The notes beneath the pieces are model-generated. The model made no database searches. It was not told where the DNA came from and saw only the letters and a program-made list of their open reading frames with translations. Below, in pieces: positions 59,905 through 64,000 of a DNA stretch of 64,000 nucleotides (position 1 is the stretch's first letter; each line of letters starts with the position of its first letter). This DNA is from Chryseobacterium defluvii. Lineage in GTDB: Bacteria > Bacteroidota > Bacteroidia > Flavobacteriales > Weeksellaceae. A program made the position numbers and the translations under genes. The stretch is taken from assembly GCF_014204415.1 (NCBI RefSeq), contig NZ_JACHLE010000001.1:744001-808000 (forward strand). The letters run 5' to 3'.

Positions 59905-62900
59905 TGATAAAGAACTTTATTAACAGGCCGGTTTTATCTACCGTAATATCAATTCTGATTGTTATCCTCGGTATTTTAGGGCTTATTTCCCTTCCGGTTA
60001 CGCAGTATCCCGACATTGCCCCGCCCACAGTGAGTGTGACCACAAACTACACCGGAGCCAATGCGGAAACTGTGATGAAAAGTGTGGTAGTACCTTTGGA
60101 AGAACAGATCAACGGGGTGGAAGGAATGGATTACATTACTTCTTCTGCAGGAAATGACGGTTCTGCCAATATTCAGATCTTCTTCAAGCAGGGGATTAAT
60201 CCGGACATTGCAGCGGTAAACGTTCAGAACCGTGTAGCCAGAGCAACTCCCTTGCTTCCGAGTGAAGTAACACGTTCCGGGGTAGTCACCCAGAAGCAGC
60301 AGACCAGCGCCCTGATGTATATGTCTTTCTATTCTGAAAATAAGGACTTGGATGATGTGTATCTTCAGAACTTCCTTAATATTAATATCATTCCCAATCT
60401 AAAAAGAATCAATGGGGTAGGTGATGCCAACGTTTTCGGGGGTAAAAACTATTCCATGAGGATCTGGCTGGATCCGGCAAAAATGGCTGCTTATGGAATT
60501 ACCCCAACCGATGTTACCAATGCAATTAACGAGCAGAGCAGGGAAGCTGCTGCGGGTTCCATAGGTCAGAACAGCGGAAGTTCCTTTGAATATATCATCA
60601 AGTATGTAGGAAAATTCAACGATAAAGAGCAGTACGATAATATTATCATTAAATCCCTTGGAGACGGCCAGAACCTAATGCTGAAAGATGTAGCAAAAGT
60701 TGAACTGGCCGGCCAGTCTTATACCGGCGTGGGTGAAAATGGGAACTATCCATCCATCAGTATGGGGCTCTTTCAGACTCCGGGATCCAATGCCCAGGAG
60801 ATCATTAAAAATATCAAGGAATATCTTAAATCAGCAGAAAATACATTTCCGGAGGGAATTAAATATACATATAACTTCGACACCAATGAGTTCCTGGATG
60901 CGTCCATTGAAAAGGTTGTCCATACCCTCATTGAAGCATTTATTCTCGTATTCATCGTAGTATATATTTTCCTTCAGGATTTCAGATCTACACTCATACC
61001 GGCTATTGCTGTTCCGGTATCCATTGTGGGAGCATTCTTCTTCCTCAATCTATTCGGATATTCATTAAACTTACTGACGCTATTCGCGTTGGTGCTTGCC
61101 ATTGGTATTGTGGTTGATGATGCTATCGTCGTCGTCGAGGCAGTCCATGCCAAGATGGAGCATGGGATCTCTGATGCTAAAAAAGCAACGGTGGAAGCCA
61201 TGGATGAGATCACGGGAGCTATTATCTCAATTACTTTGGTAATGGCATCCGTATTTATTCCGGTAACATTTATTACAGGGCCTACAGGGGTATTCTACCA
61301 ACAGTTTGGGGTAACTCTGATCGTAGCGATCATTATCTCGGCAATTAATGCATTAACATTAAGCCCGGTATTATGCTCATTATTCCTGAAGCCCCATGCT
61401 GAGCATCATGAAAACTACAAGAACCTGAATTTTATACAGAAATTCTTCTATAAGTTCAATATTGCATTCAAAACTGCAACTGAACGGTACGGAAGAGGAT
61501 TTGTATTCCTTTTAAAGCACAAATGGGTTACCCTGGTCATTTTTGCAGTCACAGGAGGTATCTTATACTGGACAAGTTCTACGATGAAAAAAGGTTTTGT
61601 GCCTACAGAAGACAGGGGAATTATCTTTACAGACGTACAGCTGCCTCCGGGAGCTTCTATGGAAAGAACCTATAATGTATTGAAAACATTACAGGCAAAT
61701 GCTTTAAAAGTTCCGGGAGTACAAAACGTGACCATATCTACAGGAAGAGGCTTCTTATCAGGAAATGGGAGTAACAACGGTCTTGCTTTCGTTAAATTAA
61801 AACCTTTCGATGAAAGGAAAAAAGACGGCCAGACTTCCGAGGAAATTACCAAAAAACTATTCGGGATCGCAGGAAAAGTTCCCGATGCAAAAGTAGTGTT
61901 CTTCCAGCCTCCGAGTGTACCCGGTTTTGGTAACAGTGCCGGTTTTGAAATGGTTCTGCTGGATAAGGCTGGCGGAGATTATGCACAGTTGGACACTAAA
62001 ACCAATGAACTCATAGGTAAATTAATGGAAAGGCCCGAAATTGATTTTGCTCAGACATCATTCAATACCAGATATCCGCAGTATCAGATGGAGATCAATG
62101 TTCCGTTGGCCAAGCAGCTCGGAGTTTCCGTAAATGATATTTTAAGTACGATGCAGGGCTATATCGGAGGAATTTATACCGCCGATTTTACCAAATACGG
62201 AAAACAGTTCAGGGTAATGGTTCAGGCTCTTCCTGATAACAGAAAAAGCATAGATAACCTTAATGAGCTTTATGTAAGAACAGGCTCCGGAGCCATGTCA
62301 CCTATTTCCCAGTTTGTTACTCTTGAAAAAACATATGGCCCGCAATCAGTGAGCCGTTATAACCTGTTTACGTCTGTGAAGATCACAGGAGCCAATTCCC
62401 AGGGATTCAGTACAGGAGATGCCATTGGGGCCGTACAGCAGGTTGCCAAAGAAATCTTAGGGCCTAATTATGATGTTGAGTTCACAGGATTATCAAGAGA
62501 AGAATTAAATTCAGGATCCCAGACCCTATTGATCTTTGCATTGAGCCTTATTTTTGTATACTTCATCCTTTCGGCTCAATATGAAAGTTATATCCTTCCT
62601 CTGGTTGTTGTGATTTCACTTCCTTTAGGGGTAATGGGCGCCTATTTTGGGCAGAAGGTTATGGGACTGGAGAATAACATTTATTTCCAGATCGCTCTCA
62701 TCATGCTGGTCGGTTTATTGGCAAAGAATGCCATCCTGATCGTGGAATTTGCGGTTCAGAGAAGATATCATGGGGAAACCATCATTATGTCTGCGATCAA
62801 TGCGGCAAAAGCCAGACTAAGGCCGATCCTGATGACCTCATTTGCTTTCATCTTCGGATTATTACCATTGGTACTGGCAAGCGGGATCGGGGCTGTAGGA

Positions 62901-63050
62901 AACAGATCGATCGCTACGGGGGCAGCCATAGGATTATTGATAGGGACTATTTTAGGCCTTTTCGTAATACCGGTGCTGTATGTGGTTTTCCAAACCCTGC
63001 AGGAGAAAATAAAACCGATAAAAAGAGAAGACATCAAATTAGCAGAATAA
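59904..63050 (+). CDS. RND efflux pump, HAE1 family (AcrB-like)
   Basis: A 1048-aa inner-membrane pump with 12 helices and two large periplasmic loops. Landmarks: MIKNFINRPVLSTVISILIVILG, LPVTQYPDIAPPTV, TM4 with the proton-relay acidic pair in AIGIVVDDAIVVVEA and the TM10 Lys region VGLLAKNAILIVEFA. Length and order equal AcrB, so it exports hydrophobic drugs or other amphiphiles by proton exchange. It forms the operon with the adaptor and the channel. Confidence 0.96.
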   Translation: MIKNFINRPVLSTVISILIVILGILGLISLPVTQYPDIAPPTVSVTTNYTGANAETVMKSVVVPLEEQINGVEGMDYITSSAGNDGSANIQIFFKQGINPDIAAVNVQNRVARATPLLPSEVTRSGVVTQKQQTSALMYMSFYSENKDLDDVYLQNFLNINIIPNLKRINGVGDANVFGGKNYSMRIWLDPAKMAAYGITPTDVTNAINEQSREAAAGSIGQNSGSSFEYIIKYVGKFNDKEQYDNIIIKSLGDGQNLMLKDVAKVELAGQSYTGVGENGNYPSISMGLFQTPGSNAQEIIKNIKEYLKSAENTFPEGIKYTYNFDTNEFLDASIEKVVHTLIEAFILVFIVVYIFLQDFRSTLIPAIAVPVSIVGAFFFLNLFGYSLNLLTLFALVLAIGIVVDDAIVVVEAVHAKMEHGISDAKKATVEAMDEITGAIISITLVMASVFIPVTFITGPTGVFYQQFGVTLIVAIIISAINALTLSPVLCSLFLKPHAEHHENYKNLNFIQKFFYKFNIAFKTATERYGRGFVFLLKHKWVTLVIFAVTGGILYWTSSTMKKGFVPTEDRGIIFTDVQLPPGASMERTYNVLKTLQANALKVPGVQNVTISTGRGFLSGNGSNNGLAFVKLKPFDERKKDGQTSEEITKKLFGIAGKVPDAKVVFFQPPSVPGFGNSAGFEMVLLDKAGGDYAQLDTKTNELIGKLMERPEIDFAQTSFNTRYPQYQMEINVPLAKQLGVSVNDILSTMQGYIGGIYTADFTKYGKQFRVMVQALPDNRKSIDNLNELYVRTGSGAMSPISQFVTLEKTYGPQSVSRYNLFTSVKITGANSQGFSTGDAIGAVQQVAKEILGPNYDVEFTGLSREELNSGSQTLLIFALSLIFVYFILSAQYESYILPLVVVISLPLGVMGAYFGQKVMGLENNIYFQIALIMLVGLLAKNAILIVEFAVQRRYHGETIIMSAINAAKARLRPILMTSFAFIFGLLPLVLASGIGAVGNRSIATGAAIGLLIGTILGLFVIPVLYVVFQTLQEKIKPIKREDIKLAE

Positions 63051-63062
63051 AAATTAATTGGA

Positions 63063-63131
63063 GAAGTGAGATGCCGGACCTTAGAAATGAGTATAAAACC
63101 GGAATCTAGCTTCTAACCTCTAATTTCTAAT
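63063..63131. repeat. AGA-heptad palindrome in the efflux operon
   Basis: GAAGTGAGATGCCGG (63063-63077) and CCGGAATCTAGCTTC (63099-63113) are inverted with three mismatches. The right half continues as four heptads ATCTAGC TTCTAAC CTCTAAT TTCTAAT (63104-63131), the same unit as at 38856-38890. It fills the gap between pump and channel genes and has no ORF. Confidence 0.6.
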
Positions 63132-63139
63132 TAAAAAAA

Positions 63140-64000
63140 ATGAAGAGTTTGTTAAACATCATAAAAGGAATAACTTTTTCAGTGCTTGTTCTGGGTGCAG
63201 TTTCGTCCTGTACCATAAGAAAAGAATATGAAAGGCCGAACACCATAGCAGACGAAAAACTATTCCGTACAGATATGCTTCCGAAGGACAGCACAAATAT
63301 TGCCAATGTATCCTGGAAAGAGATTTTCACGGATCCTATACTTCAGGGGTATATTTCCAAAGCTTTGGATAATAATTTAGACATAAGGATTGCCCTGCAG
63401 AGCATTACCTCTGCCGAAGCTTATCTGAAACAAAGCAAGGCAGCCTATCAGCCTACACTTTCCGTAGGTCCCAATTATACCTTTCAGACCCAGTCACTGA
63501 ATACCCAGTTCGGGCAGATCATTGGAGAAAGACGTTATATCAATCAGTATGATATTACCGCCAGCTTAGGTTGGGAAGCCGATATCTGGGGTAAACTGAA
63601 AGCCCAGGAAAAAGCTCAGCTTGCCACGTATTTGGGAACCGTTGCAGCTCATAAAGCGGTAAAAAGTGACCTTGTGGCTTCCATTGCATCCGCTTATTAT
63701 CAGCTGCTTACTTTTGATGCGCAGAAAAGAATTATCAGGGAAACCATTACTCTTCGTGAGAAGAATCTGGAAACCACGAAAGCTCTGAAAGAGGCAGGAA
63801 CTCTTACGGAAGTAGCCGTTCAGCAAAGTGAGGCTCTGGTATATAATGCAAAATCCCTCTTGATTGATATCGATACTCAGATACAATTATTAGAGAACAC
63901 TATGAGCCTGTTGATGGGCGAGCCGTCACATGCTATAGAAAGATCAGCATTGGAAAGCCAGAAGCTTCCGGCCTATATAGATCTCGGATATCCTGCCCAA
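63140..64000 (+). CDS. Outer-membrane efflux channel (TolC/NodT-like), 3' end outside window
   Basis: ATG at 63140 opens a frame that is still open at the window end (287 codons). The lipoprotein signal MKSLLNIIKGITFSVLVLGA is followed by SSC with the lipid Cys, then the NodT-type pattern: YERPN, WKEIFTDPILQGYISKAL, NNLDIRIALQSITSAEAYLKQ, YQPTLSVGPNYTF, SLGWEADIWGKLKA and SAYYQLLTFDAQ. It is the outer channel of the tripartite pump, 89 bp after the pump gene. Only the first half is in the window. Confidence 0.93.
   Translation, partial: MKSLLNIIKGITFSVLVLGAVSSCTIRKEYERPNTIADEKLFRTDMLPKDSTNIANVSWKEIFTDPILQGYISKALDNNLDIRIALQSITSAEAYLKQSKAAYQPTLSVGPNYTFQTQSLNTQFGQIIGERRYINQYDITASLGWEADIWGKLKAQEKAQLATYLGTVAAHKAVKSDLVASIASAYYQLLTFDAQKRIIRETITLREKNLETTKALKEAGTLTEVAVQQSEALVYNAKSLLIDIDTQIQLLENTMSLLMGEPSHAIERSALESQKLPAYIDLGYPAQ

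Overview
The window reads as chromosome from a low-GC member of the Bacteroidota, most likely Flavobacteriia and close to Chryseobacterium (Weeksellaceae). The grounds are flavobacterial promoters (TTG/TTTG, then TANNTTTG) instead of sigma70 boxes, weak or absent Shine-Dalgarno sequences, a type IX secretion gene (porQ), a TamL-type outer-membrane lipoprotein, DUF3667 and DUF2490 proteins, CarboxypepD-regulatory-like outer-membrane receptors, and the lysine 6-transaminase / piperideine-6-carboxylate dehydrogenase pair. This assignment is inference from family content; no rRNA is present. There is one tRNA (Arg, CCT), no CRISPR array, no prophage and no intact insertion sequence.

Layout. 0-1.1 kb: end of an MBL-fold hydrolase and a small unknown gene. 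1.5-9.5 kb: an envelope-modification regulon on the minus strand, made of an OmpR-type response regulator and histidine kinase, an LtaS/EptA-like phosphotransferase, an outer-membrane receptor-like protein, an HD hydrolase and a PAP2 phosphatase. Three promoters in it carry the same 14-bp box inside an 11-bp direct repeat. 9.5-12.7 kb: small accessory genes (ankyrin, VOC, membrane protein, GNAT, DUF3667). 12.7-13.5 kb: gene-poor DNA with tRNA-Arg, structured elements and two perfect inverted DnaA boxes. 13.5-20.3 kb: YheT-type hydrolase, uvrA, a BtuB-like TonB receptor and a DUF2490 protein. 20.3-23.6 kb: M48 peptidase, HD hydrolase, YegP-like protein and a small secreted protein. 23.6-30.5 kb: a MarR-controlled fatty-acid beta-oxidation operon (multifunctional FadB-like, thiolase, acyl-CoA dehydrogenase). 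30.6-33.7 kb: FecE/FecCD-type ABC transporter genes and a TlpA-like lipoprotein. 33.7-38.8 kb: flavin/2Fe-2S reductase, SanA-like protein, TamL and a SpoU-type RNA methyltransferase. 38.9-43.7 kb: YtxH/holin-like trio, cmk, porQ, pyrH and frr. 44-52.3 kb: LptF/G permease, LolA, FtsK and a fused CcsB-CcsA cytochrome c synthase. 52.5-57.5 kb: SPFH protein, Arc-like protein, lysine catabolic pair, DUF2007. 57.6-64 kb: GNAT, then a GbsR/MarR-regulated tripartite RND efflux operon cut by the window end.

The most unusual content is a set of elements built like 23S rRNA intervening sequences but placed between protein genes of operons. Two enclose four-helix-bundle (S23/IVS) genes and one encloses a GxxExxY gene. 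Each lies in sense orientation between two co-transcribed genes and has inverted-repeat ends: 40/40 bp perfect at 25458-25863, about 57 bp near-perfect at 31519-32182, imperfect at 27055-27525. The arms of the two S23 elements are made of 7-bp units starting AGA, and the same unit builds ORF-less intergenic palindromes at 38809-38890 and 63063-63131. This links the ORF-bearing elements to a dispersed heptad-repeat family. A separate REP-like family (core GTCATTCTG) occurs three times between 43.8 and 53.9 kb.
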